Shown here: piece after piece, positions 28,115-35,736 of the stretch
How positions within the stretch are numbered: the first letter of the stretch is position 1
Layout: every line of letters begins with the position of its first letter
NCBI GenBank assembly: GCA_031553595.1
Contig: JAVBLI010000012.1
Span: forward strand, 102,343-166,342
DNA: 64,000 bases
From: RGIG3701 sp031553595
Lineage (GTDB): Bacteria; Planctomycetota; Planctomycetia; Pirellulales; Thermoguttaceae
Reading direction: 5' to 3'
The notes under the pieces: generated by a model
What the model was told of the DNA's origin: nothing
Databases searched by the model: none
What the model saw: only the letters and a program-made list of their open reading frames with translations
Position numbers and translations under genes: made by a program

Positions 28115-29512
28115 TTAGCCCTTCCTTACATCCATGAAATGCCCGTTCACAGCAGCCGCAGCGGCCATTGCGGGAGACACGAGGTGCGTGCGTCCGCCTT
28201 TGCCCTGCCGGCCTTCGAAATTGCGGTTGCTGGTCGCCGCGCAGCGCTGCCCGGGTTCGAGTCGATCCGGGTTCATCGCCAGGCACATGCTGCACCCGGC
28301 TTCTCGCCATTCGAATCCCGCCGCCGTGAAGATTTTGTCCAGCCCTTCCGCTTCCGCCTGCGCTTTGACCAGCCCGGTGCCCGGCACGACGATCGCCGTC
28401 ACGCCCGCCGCCACTTTCCGGCCCTTGATCGCCGCAGCAGCCTGCCGCAGGTCTTCGATTCGGCCGTTCGTGCACGAGCCGATAAACACGTAATCCAGCG
28501 GAATGGACGTAATCGGCTCGCCGCCCTGGAAGCCCATGTACGCCAAGGCCGACTCGCAGGACTTGCGCTCGGTTTCGTCGGAAAAGTCACTCGGCATGGG
28601 CACGCATTCATCCACCGCGATCACCTGCCCTGGGTTCGTGCCCCATGTCACCTGCGGCTTGATGTCCGCCGCGTTAAAGATTTCCACCCGGTCGAACACC
28701 GCGCCGTCGTCCGTGGGCAGTTGTTTCCAATCCGCCACAGCCTCGTCGAAAGCGGCCCCCTGTGGCGCGTACGGCCGGCCTTTGAGATACGCGAACGTCG
28801 TTTCGTCCGGCGCCACCATCCCGGCCCGCGCCCCCGCCTCGATCGACATATTACACAACGTCATCCGGCCTTCCATACTCAAACCACGCACGGCCTCGCC
28901 GGTGTACTCGATGCAGTACCCCGTGCCGCCGCTGGTGCCGAGCTTGCCGATGATGTAGAGGATCATGTCCTTCGCGGTGACGCCCGGCGCGAGTTGCCCA
29001 TTCACGCGGATTTCCATCGTTTTCGCCTTGTACTGCAAGAGCGTCTGCGTGGCCAGGACGTGCTCGACTTCGCTGGTGCCGATGCCGAACGCGAGTGCGC
29101 CGAACGCGCCGTGTGTAGCGGTGTGGCTGTCGCCGCAGACGATGGTCATGCCCGGGCGCGTCAGGCCCTGCTCCGGCCCCATGACATGGCACACGCCCTG
29201 CCGCGGGTCGTCGAGATCGAAATACGTGACGCCGAAATCGGCCGCGTTCTGCCGCAGGGTGTCGATCTGCTTTTTCGCCACCTCGTCCAGAATCGGCAGC
29301 GAGCGATCCGTCGTCGGCACGTTATGATCCGCCACCGCGAACGTTTTGTCCGCCCGCCGCACCTTCCGCCCCGCCAGCCGCAGCCCCTCGAACGCCTGGG
29401 CGCTGGTCACTTCATGCACCAGTTGCAGGTCGATATACAGAATCGTCTGCTTGCCCGCCTCGGTATGAACCACATGGCGGTCCCAGATTTTTTCAAACAT
29501 CGTGCGTTTCAT
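28115..29512 (-). CDS. leuC: 3-Isopropylmalate dehydratase large subunit
   Basis: 465-aa [4Fe-4S] aconitase-family enzyme isomerising 2- to 3-isopropylmalate in leucine synthesis. Diagnostic blocks: GDSHTATHGAFGALAFGIG near 128, the cluster cysteines in IGSCTNGR near 347 and EAGCSMCLAMN near 406, and GRTHLVSP near the C-terminus. Length is that of LeuC (about 465), not aconitase. RBS CGGAG. The small subunit leuD, usually directly downstream, is absent here: a repeat element and an acetyltransferase gene follow. Confidence 0.97.
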   Translation of the reverse strand: MKRTMFEKIWDRHVVHTEAGKQTILYIDLQLVHEVTSAQAFEGLRLAGRKVRRADKTFAVADHNVPTTDRSLPILDEVAKKQIDTLRQNAADFGVTYFDLDDPRQGVCHVMGPEQGLTRPGMTIVCGDSHTATHGAFGALAFGIGTSEVEHVLATQTLLQYKAKTMEIRVNGQLAPGVTAKDMILYIIGKLGTSGGTGYCIEYTGEAVRGLSMEGRMTLCNMSIEAGARAGMVAPDETTFAYLKGRPYAPQGAAFDEAVADWKQLPTDDGAVFDRVEIFNAADIKPQVTWGTNPGQVIAVDECVPMPSDFSDETERKSCESALAYMGFQGGEPITSIPLDYVFIGSCTNGRIEDLRQAAAAIKGRKVAAGVTAIVVPGTGLVKAQAEAEGLDKIFTAAGFEWREAGCSMCLAMNPDRLEPGQRCAATSNRNFEGRQGKGGRTHLVSPAMAAAAAVNGHFMDVRKG

Positions 29513-29587
29513 GATTCGCTCCGTTCGCGGATGGTTATGGGATAGATTGGGTTACGGCTTTCGGGATGGGGACGGACGTGGGTAGGT

Positions 29588-29658
29588 GAACAAGTGAGCA
29601 GGTGAGCAGGCGTGACTGCTTCCTCACCTGTTCACCGATTCACGCATTCACCTGCTCA
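29588..29658 (-). repeat. Inverted octamer arrays after infA
   Basis: On the coding strand the infA stop TGA begins period-8 units (GTGAGCAG, GTGAATGC, GTGAATCG, GTGAACAG, GTGAGGAA). The complementary units GCTCACCT, GCTCACTT, GTTCACCT follow. leuC starts about 75 bp further on, with a normal SD. Confidence 0.7.
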
Positions 29659-29889
29659 CCTTTCCCGGTGAATGATTCGGCCTTTGGAAAAGTCGTACGG
29701 GCTGACTTCCACGGTCACGCGGTCGCCGGGGACGACGCGGATGTAATTTTTCCGCATCTTGCCGCCCAGACGGCACAGCACGATGTGCTCGCTGTTTTCC
29801 AACTGCACACGGAACGCTCCGCGAACGGCCTCGCGAACGACGCCCATCACTTCAATCGCTTCTTCTTTTTGCCCACCTTCACTGACCAT
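29656..29889 (-). CDS. infA: Translation initiation factor IF-1
   Basis: 77-aa S1/OB-fold initiation factor that binds the ribosomal A site. The family core is clear: VMGVVREAVRGAFRVQLENS, HIVLCRLGGKMRKNYIRVVPGD and a VEVSPYDFSKGRIIHR ending. The N-terminus has about five residues more than the usual 72. ATG 29889 has AAGGAGTG at ideal spacing, so the longer upstream frame is rejected. It has a divergent promoter shared with hom. Confidence 0.97.
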   Translation of the reverse strand: MVSEGGQKEEAIEVMGVVREAVRGAFRVQLENSEHIVLCRLGGKMRKNYIRVVPGDRVTVEVSPYDFSKGRIIHRER

Positions 29890-29965
29890 GATACACTCCT
29901 TTTGTCTCTTGTAGCAGGATGCTCGCGGCACCCTGCCTGGTTAAGAATAAAAACACACGCACACC

Positions 29966-29993
29966 ATTATATATCGTTTCTACGAAAAGACAA
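29966..29993 (-). promoter_or_regulatory. Sigma-70-type promoter for infA
   Basis: Minus strand TTGTCT, 16 bp, TATAAT. A solitary right-end fragment of the 116-bp element (CCGGCTGCTGTTTTT) lies just upstream near 30029-30043. Confidence 0.6.
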
Positions 29994-30070
29994 GTCGCGG
30001 GGGCGGAAAATTGCCGCACGGCTTCTCCGGCTGCTGTTTTTGTATCGGGCGGTAACCACACCGCTTGCCC

Positions 30071-30099
30071 TTGACGAAAAACAGGAAATCCGTTAAAAT
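30071..30099 (+). promoter_or_regulatory. Sigma-70-type promoter for the hom-apgM operon
   Basis: TTGACG, 17 bp, TAAAAT; leader of about 50 nt ending in AGCAGGT. Confidence 0.6.
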
Positions 30100-30156
30100 A
30101 GTCGTCTGAATTTATATCCTCGCGTCAACCACGCTCTCAGGAAAGCAGGTAAACTT

Positions 30157-31455
30157 ATGAAATGCACAAAAGTCGGTCTGGTGGGGTTCGGAACCGTCGG
30201 AACGGGCGTCGCGCGGCTTTTACTGGAGCAGCAAGAGCGGATCAGCCACCGGTGCGGGCAGGAAGTCCGGCTGGTGAAAATCGTGGACGCGGACGTTACC
30301 CGGAAGCGGACGGTGGACGTGCCGGACGGGGTGCTGACGGATGACATTCACGCGATTCTAGATGACCCCGAAATTTCCATCGTCGTGCAACTCATCGGCG
30401 GAACGGGCATCGAGCGCGAAATCATGCTGAAAATGCTGGCCGCGGGGAAGAATATCGTCACGGCGAATAAGGCCCTGCTGGCGACTTGCGGGAACGAAAT
30501 TTTTGACGCGGCCCGAAAAAATAACTGTTCCGTGGCGTTTGAGGCGGCGGTGGCCGGAGGGATTCCGGTGATTAAAGCGGTTTCCGAAAGCCTCGCGGCG
30601 AATGAAATTCAGGGCATTCAGGCGATTTTGAACGGCACGTGCAACTTTATTTTATCCAGCATGGAAAAAAAGGGCAGCGATTATGCGGACGCGCTGGCAG
30701 AGGCCCAGAAATTGGGGTATGCCGAGGCGAATCCGGACATGGATGTGCAGGGGAAAGACGCCACGCAGAAAATCGTGATTCTTTCGCAGATCGCGTTCGG
30801 GGTGCAGGCCGACTGGCAGCAGGTGGCGCGGGAAGGCATCACGACGGTCTCGGGCGTGGACTTTCAGCTCGCGAAATCGCGCGGGTACACCATCCGCCTG
30901 ATCGCCACGGCCAGGAAAACGCCCGCCGGGGAGGTGGAAATCATGGTCTCGCCCACGTGGGTGAAGCTCGGGACTCCGCTGGCCGGGGTGGATGACGCGT
31001 TTAATGCCGTTAGTGTGCAGGGAGACGCCCTGGGGCAGGTGTTCCTGTACGGGCGTGGCGCGGGGGAAATGCCCACCGCCAGTGCCGTGGTGGCGGACGT
31101 AATGGATACGGTGCTGGGCCGGGCGGCGATTACCTTCGGCGCGCTGGATTTATGGAATGAAAAAAACACCGCCTGCGTGAAAATGGCGGACCCGGCGGCG
31201 ATTCGTGGGGCGTATTACCTGCGGCTGACTCCTGCCAAAGAAAACGCGGAAGCGGAAATTCTCCGCAGCCTGGAAGCCTCCGGCATTTCGGTGGACGTGA
31301 CGCTCCCGTATCCCGAAAACGGCGCAGCGGCGATTTTTGCGCTGATCACGCGTGAAACCACGCAAAAAGCCCTGCTCTCGGCGCTGGAAACGCTGGAAAC
31401 AGCCGGCCTGATCCGGGAGAAAGCCGTTAAAATGCGGTTTATTCCTCATCCTTAA
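30157..31455 (+). CDS. hom: Homoserine dehydrogenase
   Basis: 432-aa NAD(P)-dependent enzyme reducing aspartate semialdehyde to homoserine, on the path to threonine and methionine. The Rossmann motif GLVGFGTVGTGVA is at the N-terminus. VTANKALLA near 107, the AGGIPVIKA catalytic region near 130, ILNGTCNFI near 160 and the NPDMDVQGKDATQK block near 200 are family signatures. The last 80 residues form an ACT domain for allosteric control. Length is typical. It forms an operon with the phosphoglycerate-mutase-like gene 25 bp downstream. The final codons and stop run into a heptamer array. Confidence 0.97.
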   Translation: MKCTKVGLVGFGTVGTGVARLLLEQQERISHRCGQEVRLVKIVDADVTRKRTVDVPDGVLTDDIHAILDDPEISIVVQLIGGTGIEREIMLKMLAAGKNIVTANKALLATCGNEIFDAARKNNCSVAFEAAVAGGIPVIKAVSESLAANEIQGIQAILNGTCNFILSSMEKKGSDYADALAEAQKLGYAEANPDMDVQGKDATQKIVILSQIAFGVQADWQQVAREGITTVSGVDFQLAKSRGYTIRLIATARKTPAGEVEIMVSPTWVKLGTPLAGVDDAFNAVSVQGDALGQVFLYGRGAGEMPTASAVVADVMDTVLGRAAITFGALDLWNEKNTACVKMADPAAIRGAYYLRLTPAKENAEAEILRSLEASGISVDVTLPYPENGAAAIFALITRETTQKALLSALETLETAGLIREKAVKMRFIPHP

Positions 31456-31480
31456 TTCCTCATTTCTCATTCCTGATTCC
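31446..31480 (+). repeat. Heptamer array joining hom stop to apgM start
   Basis: Units of ATTCCTC/ATTCCTG type run through the hom stop codon and end at the apgM ATG (ATTCC ATG). No Shine-Dalgarno sequence is present. Confidence 0.65.
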
Positions 31481-32674
31481 ATGAAGTACGCGATCATTCT
31501 CCCGGACGGCTGCGCGGACGAGCCGATTCCGGCTTTAGGAAATAAAACGGCACTGGAGGCCGCGAATCTCCCGAATATGGATGCGGTGGTGGCCGCCGGG
31601 ATTCTCGGGCGTTCGAATAACACACCGCTTTCGCTGCCGGCCGGGTCGGACGTGGCGACCATGTCCGTGCTGGGGTATAATCCGCAGGAATTTTACACGG
31701 GGCGTGCGCCACTGGAAGCCGCGGCGGACGAGATCCCGCTGGCGGACGGCGACTGGGCCATCCGCTGTAATCTGGTGACCATCCAAAATGGCGTCATGAA
31801 AAGCTTTAACGCCGGGCACATCACCACGCCGGAAGCCACGGAGCTGATGGAAACGCTCCAGGAAAAGCTCGGCTCCGCCGCTCTGCGGTTTTATGCCGGC
31901 GTCAGTTACCGGAATTTAATCGTCTGGAAAAACCCCGCGCCGTTCATGCGAAACTCCACGAAAACCTGCGCGCCGCATGATTACACAGATGATAGTATCT
32001 TCGGTGCCGCGCCGCAGGGGGCGGGCTGCGCGGAAATGACCCGCCTGATGACGGATGCGCATAAAATCCTCGCCGACCACCCGGTAAATCGCCGGCGTGT
32101 GAAAAACAGGCAGTTACCAGCCACGGACATCTGGACCTGGGGAGAAGGCATGCGGCCGAGTTTTCGCACCTTCCAGGAGCGTTTCGGCGTCCGCGGCGCG
32201 ATGATCTCGGCCGTGAATCTGCTTTTCGGACTGGGAAAACTCCTCGGCTGGGAGGCCATTCGCGTCCCCGGCGCCACAGGATTCGCAGACACGAATTATG
32301 ACGGAAAAGCGGAAGCGGCGATCACGGCGCTGGAGCGTGTGGACCTGATTTGCGTGCATGTGGAAGGCCCGGATGAAGCGGGGCATGACGGGGATGCGGC
32401 GACGAAAGTGCGGGTGCTGGAAATGATGGACGCGAAAATCGTGGGGCCTCTGCACGCGGCGCTGAAGAAGCACGGCGAGTACAGAATTCTCATTACGCCG
32501 GACCACCCCACGCCGGTACGGCTGAAAACACACACGCACGCGGATGTGCCGTGGGCCATGTGCGGGACGGGCATTACGCTGGATGCCGCCACGCGTTACG
32601 ATGAAACCGCTGCGCAAAATGCGTCCGTATTCTTGCCGGAAGGGTATCAGCTGATGGAACATTTCATCCGCTGA
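31481..32674 (+). CDS. ApgM-type cofactor-independent phosphoglycerate mutase, proposed homoserine kinase
   Basis: 397-aa alkaline-phosphatase-superfamily protein. YAIILPDGCADEP at the start carries the metal/nucleophile region, GSDVATMSVLGYNP near 55 the catalytic Ser, and VHVEGPDEAGHDGD near 288 and ITPDHPTPVRLKTHTH near 333 the metal ligands. The fold is that of archaeal-type ApgM. A subfamily of these genes sits beside threonine genes and is annotated as proposed homoserine kinase (TIGR02535). Linkage to hom in one operon supports that role here, replacing ThrB, but a glycolytic mutase cannot be excluded. Confidence 0.88.
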   Translation: MKYAIILPDGCADEPIPALGNKTALEAANLPNMDAVVAAGILGRSNNTPLSLPAGSDVATMSVLGYNPQEFYTGRAPLEAAADEIPLADGDWAIRCNLVTIQNGVMKSFNAGHITTPEATELMETLQEKLGSAALRFYAGVSYRNLIVWKNPAPFMRNSTKTCAPHDYTDDSIFGAAPQGAGCAEMTRLMTDAHKILADHPVNRRRVKNRQLPATDIWTWGEGMRPSFRTFQERFGVRGAMISAVNLLFGLGKLLGWEAIRVPGATGFADTNYDGKAEAAITALERVDLICVHVEGPDEAGHDGDAATKVRVLEMMDAKIVGPLHAALKKHGEYRILITPDHPTPVRLKTHTHADVPWAMCGTGITLDAATRYDETAAQNASVFLPEGYQLMEHFIR

Positions 32675-33520
32675 CAGATTTTGTAGCATTTTTCGAAAAT
32701 TCCGCGGAAAGGGAAATTGTCGAACCACCCCGCAACTGCAGCATCCCTGTGATTTTCTTTTTGTTTTCATTCCGACAATTCGCAGAAACACGCGAAAAAA
32801 ACACTCTGAATCGCTGAAATAAAAAAATTCATGAAAAAACGCAAAAAAAATGTTTTTGTTGCGATATTTTCAGTGATTTCAAATTATATAAAATACGAAG
32901 ATAATCGCGGCAGAAAAACAAATACTGCAAGTTCATAAATCTTATTTAGACAATTATATTTCCATTATTCTTTAACCACAGAATTGCGTCCATATATCTT
33001 TTTTATTGCCCTTTTTTGCTATCAAAATTGGCACAATCTCCCTTTTTTTTTCTTTATGCTGTGTCAATTTTCTTCCGAAAGTAGGTAGTGTTCAGATCTA
33101 GCATGTATGTTTGAATTTCATGCGTTATACGTTACTTTTCGATAATTCAAGGTAAAGTATAAACTTACGTCGCCAATAAACTTTTCATTTTTCTTACGCA
33201 CCTTTTTTTCTGTTTATACAGTAAAAACTGACAAAATTAGAATAACAAAATCCATTGAGCTGCGTAAGATTAGTATATCAAATTAAATTGATTGTCAACT
33301 TGCTTTTCTAATCAATTTAAATCCACATTCCCTTTTTGGCGGGTAAGTTCATTTCGTGTTTTTTAATCGAATCACCTGGCCGCCGAAACATGGAATGATG
33401 AAATATCGCGCTGCCAGGGCCGAATCGCTGATTGAAAACGTCGTGCGGTCCTACCATGGTGCGGAAAAAATATAATCGGTAGCATTGTTTTTGAATTACT
33501 ATTATTAGATGAGGTGAATT
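32675..33520. other. Gene-free, AT-rich island
   Basis: About 850 bp with no convincing gene. From about 32755 to 33320 the base composition is far more AT-rich than anything around it, with many A and T runs, and neither palindromic element nor heptamer arrays occur in it. A 35-codon frame at 32831-32938 has no RBS. The last 200 bp return to normal composition and hold a TATAAT at 33471-33476 without a good -35. Confidence 0.6.
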
Positions 33521-33838
33521 ATGTACGCTGCGTGTATTCGAATCGAAGTTAACCCCCATTTTCGGGAAATGTTCATCCTGGCAACTGTCAGAATGGCCCA
33601 GAGAACGCTTTCGGAACCTGGCAACCTGCGTTACGATGTTTTTCAGCACACGGACGACCCAAACCGTTTTATGCTCAGTGAAGTGTATACCGACGTGGAT
33701 GGGATGGTGGATCACAAGCGTTCGTCGCATTATCTGCGTTGGCGGGACGAGGTTTCGTCGTGGTGTTGCCACAAGTCGCGGGAGCGGCACGAGTACTTCA
33801 CGGTTTTCCCGGAAGCCTCGGAGAGTTGGGCGTCGTAA
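33521..33838 (+). CDS. Antibiotic biosynthesis monooxygenase (ABM) domain protein, LsrG/YgiN-like
   Basis: 105-aa single-domain ferredoxin-like protein. NLRYDVFQHTDDPNRFMLSEVYTD... matches the ABM family core (compare the NLRFDVLQ and YEAYKD blocks of LsrG), with the conserved HKRSSHY segment near 68. LsrG-like members process autoinducer-2 phosphate; YgiN-like members act on quinols; many are uncharacterised. RBS GAGGTGA is good and the length is normal. It stands alone after the AT-rich island, with no lsr genes nearby, so the substrate is open. Confidence 0.82.
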   Translation: MYAACIRIEVNPHFREMFILATVRMAQRTLSEPGNLRYDVFQHTDDPNRFMLSEVYTDVDGMVDHKRSSHYLRWRDEVSSWCCHKSRERHEYFTVFPEASESWAS

Positions 33839-33909
33839 ACCCTCCGATACGCCGCGTGCCGATCTTTGGTGCGCGGCGATATTTTTTGAGCAAAATTTTA
33901 TCAAACCCG

Positions 33910-33938
33910 TTGAAATTCCGCCTGGAAAAGGGTATCAT
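33910..33938 (+). promoter_or_regulatory. Sigma-70-type promoter for comM
   Basis: TTGAAA, 17 bp, TATCAT, about 55 bp before the ATG. Confidence 0.6.
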
Positions 33939-33992
33939 ATAAGGATGATTTTCAGGCGAGATTCTGGGACTCCCGGGGTGAGATAAAATTGC

Positions 33993-35594
33993 ATGCTGGT
34001 TAAATTACACACGTTTACGCTTTTAGGGATTGACGCGGTTCCGATCGAGGTGGAGATGGATGTCTCGCCGGGAGAATCGGAGACAACGCTGGTGGGGCTG
34101 CCTGCGCTGGTGGTGCGGGAGAGTGTCCAGCGGGTGAAGCGGGCCATGGAGAATTCCGGGTTTCCGCCGCCGGGGAACCGTATTCTGATTAATCTCGCGC
34201 CGGCGGAGCTTCCGAAACAGGCGTCTTCGTTCGACCTGCCTTTCGCGGTGGGTTTTCTTGCGTTGACGGGCCGACTGAAGATGGAGCGGCTGGCGCAGTA
34301 TGCGATGGTCGGCGAATTGGCGCTGGACGGCACGTTGCGGCCGGTGCGCGGGGCGCTGTCGATGGCGATTGCGTGTGCGAAGGCTGGCAGGGGCCGAAAA
34401 AAGCCGCTGGGGCTGATCTTACCTGCCGAGAATGCCCCGGAGGCCGCTGTCGTGGAGGATATTGACGTCATTCCCGCGCATTCGTTGGCGCAGACAGTCG
34501 CGTTTTTGCTGGGCGACATGGACATCGACCCGGCTCCGTCGTGCATCGACGAAATTTACGCCCGGCTCTCGCATTACGCCTCTGATTTTTCGGACGTCCG
34601 CGGGCAGGAGATGGCCAAGCGGGCGCTGACGATCGCCGCCGCCGGGGCGCATAATATTCTCATGATCGGCCCGCCCGGTTCCGGGAAAACCATGCTCGCC
34701 AAGCGGATGCCGTCCGTGCTGCCGCCGTTTCTGACGCACGAGTCGGTCGAAACCACGCGGATTTACAGCTCGCTGGGGATGATCAGCCGGGAGAATCCGC
34801 TGATGGCGGTTCGGCCGTTTCGCGCGCCGCACCACACGATCAGTGACGCGGGGATGGTCGGCGGCGGGGCGACTCCCACGCCGGGCGAAATCTCGCTGGC
34901 CCATAATGGCGTGCTGTTTCTGGACGAGCTACCCGAGTTTTCCCGCCGGACGCTTGAAGTTTTGCGGCAGCCGCTGGAAGACCGGCACATCACGATTTCC
35001 CGGGCGCTGTGTTCGTCGACGTTCCCCAGCGATTTCATGCTCGTGGCGGCCATGAATCCCTGCCCGTGCGGATACCGGGGCGACCCGCGCCGCCCGTGCT
35101 CGTGCTCGGTGCCGATGGTGGAGCGGTATATGTCGAAAATCAGCGGCCCGCTGTTGGATCGCATCGACATTCACATCGAGGTGCCGGCCGTGCCGTTCGA
35201 AGAGCTTTCCAGCCTGAAGCCGGGGACGGCCAGCGACGAAATCCGCGCGCAGGTTGTGGCGGCCCGGGAAATTCAGGCGCGGCGGTTCGGCGAAGATTTA
35301 CAGACGCCGGAAGCGGAGGTGAAAAACGTCGCCCGCATTCACCCAGCACCGGGGCATCATTATAACGCTCAGATGGCGTCGCGTCAGATCCGCAAGCACT
35401 GTCAGCTCGACCGCACGGGCACGCAACTGCTGCGGGCCGCAATGAACGACCTGGGCCTCTCGGCCCGTGCTCACGACAAAGTGCTCCGCATCGCACGAAC
35501 CATCGCCGACCTTGCCGGCTCCGTAAATATCGAAGTCCCCCACATCACCGAGGCGATCAATTACCGCGTGCTGGACCGCTCGCTGTGGACGTGA
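33993..35594 (+). CDS. comM: YifB/ComM family Mg-chelatase-like AAA+ ATPase
   Basis: 533-aa helicase-like ATPase; ComM promotes branch migration of donor DNA during natural transformation in species where it has been studied. The N-terminal ChlI/LonC-like domain (VPIEVEMDVSPGE, LVGLPALVVRESVQRVK) is followed by the AAA+ core: Walker A GPPGSGKT near 227, FRAPHHTISDAGMVGGG, Walker B VLFLDELPEF near 308, and a four-Cys zinc-finger-like segment PCPCGYRG...RPCSCS. The C-terminal YifB domain includes LSARAHDKVLRIARTIADL. Length is slightly above the usual 500. RBS is weak (GGGGTGAG). Confidence 0.95.
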   Translation: MLVKLHTFTLLGIDAVPIEVEMDVSPGESETTLVGLPALVVRESVQRVKRAMENSGFPPPGNRILINLAPAELPKQASSFDLPFAVGFLALTGRLKMERLAQYAMVGELALDGTLRPVRGALSMAIACAKAGRGRKKPLGLILPAENAPEAAVVEDIDVIPAHSLAQTVAFLLGDMDIDPAPSCIDEIYARLSHYASDFSDVRGQEMAKRALTIAAAGAHNILMIGPPGSGKTMLAKRMPSVLPPFLTHESVETTRIYSSLGMISRENPLMAVRPFRAPHHTISDAGMVGGGATPTPGEISLAHNGVLFLDELPEFSRRTLEVLRQPLEDRHITISRALCSSTFPSDFMLVAAMNPCPCGYRGDPRRPCSCSVPMVERYMSKISGPLLDRIDIHIEVPAVPFEELSSLKPGTASDEIRAQVVAAREIQARRFGEDLQTPEAEVKNVARIHPAPGHHYNAQMASRQIRKHCQLDRTGTQLLRAAMNDLGLSARAHDKVLRIARTIADLAGSVNIEVPHITEAINYRVLDRSLWT

Positions 35595-35599
35595 AGCCG

Positions 35600-35736
35600 C
35601 AAGCGTAGGATGTGGGGTGTAGGATATAGGATATGGGGGAATTGATAATTGATAATTGACGCAAGTGAAGTGGGAGCCTGTTCGAAACAGGCGTAACGCA
35701 AAATCCTACATCCTACATCCTACATCCTACATCCTA
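35600..35736. repeat. Heptamer arrays and hairpin between convergent comM and the SulP gene
   Basis: Left array TAGGATG/TAGGATA-type units, then TTGATAA units, a GACGCAAGTG core, a hairpin GCCTGTTCGAAACAGGC, and a right array of five CTACATC heptamers. On the minus strand the right array begins exactly with the SulP stop codon (TAGGATGTAGGATG). Confidence 0.75.

Noticed and set aside
32831..32938. 35-codon frame MKKRKKNVFVAIFSVIS... in the AT-rich island
   Set aside because: No RBS, A-rich region where such frames occur by chance.
33317..33904. 195-codon minus-strand frame over the LsrG-like gene
   Set aside because: The plus-strand ABM protein has a family match and a good RBS; the minus frame has neither.
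35674..35695. tRNA T-loop-like GTTCGA motif
   Set aside because: It is part of a short perfect hairpin GCCTGTTCGAAACAGGC with no cloverleaf around it.
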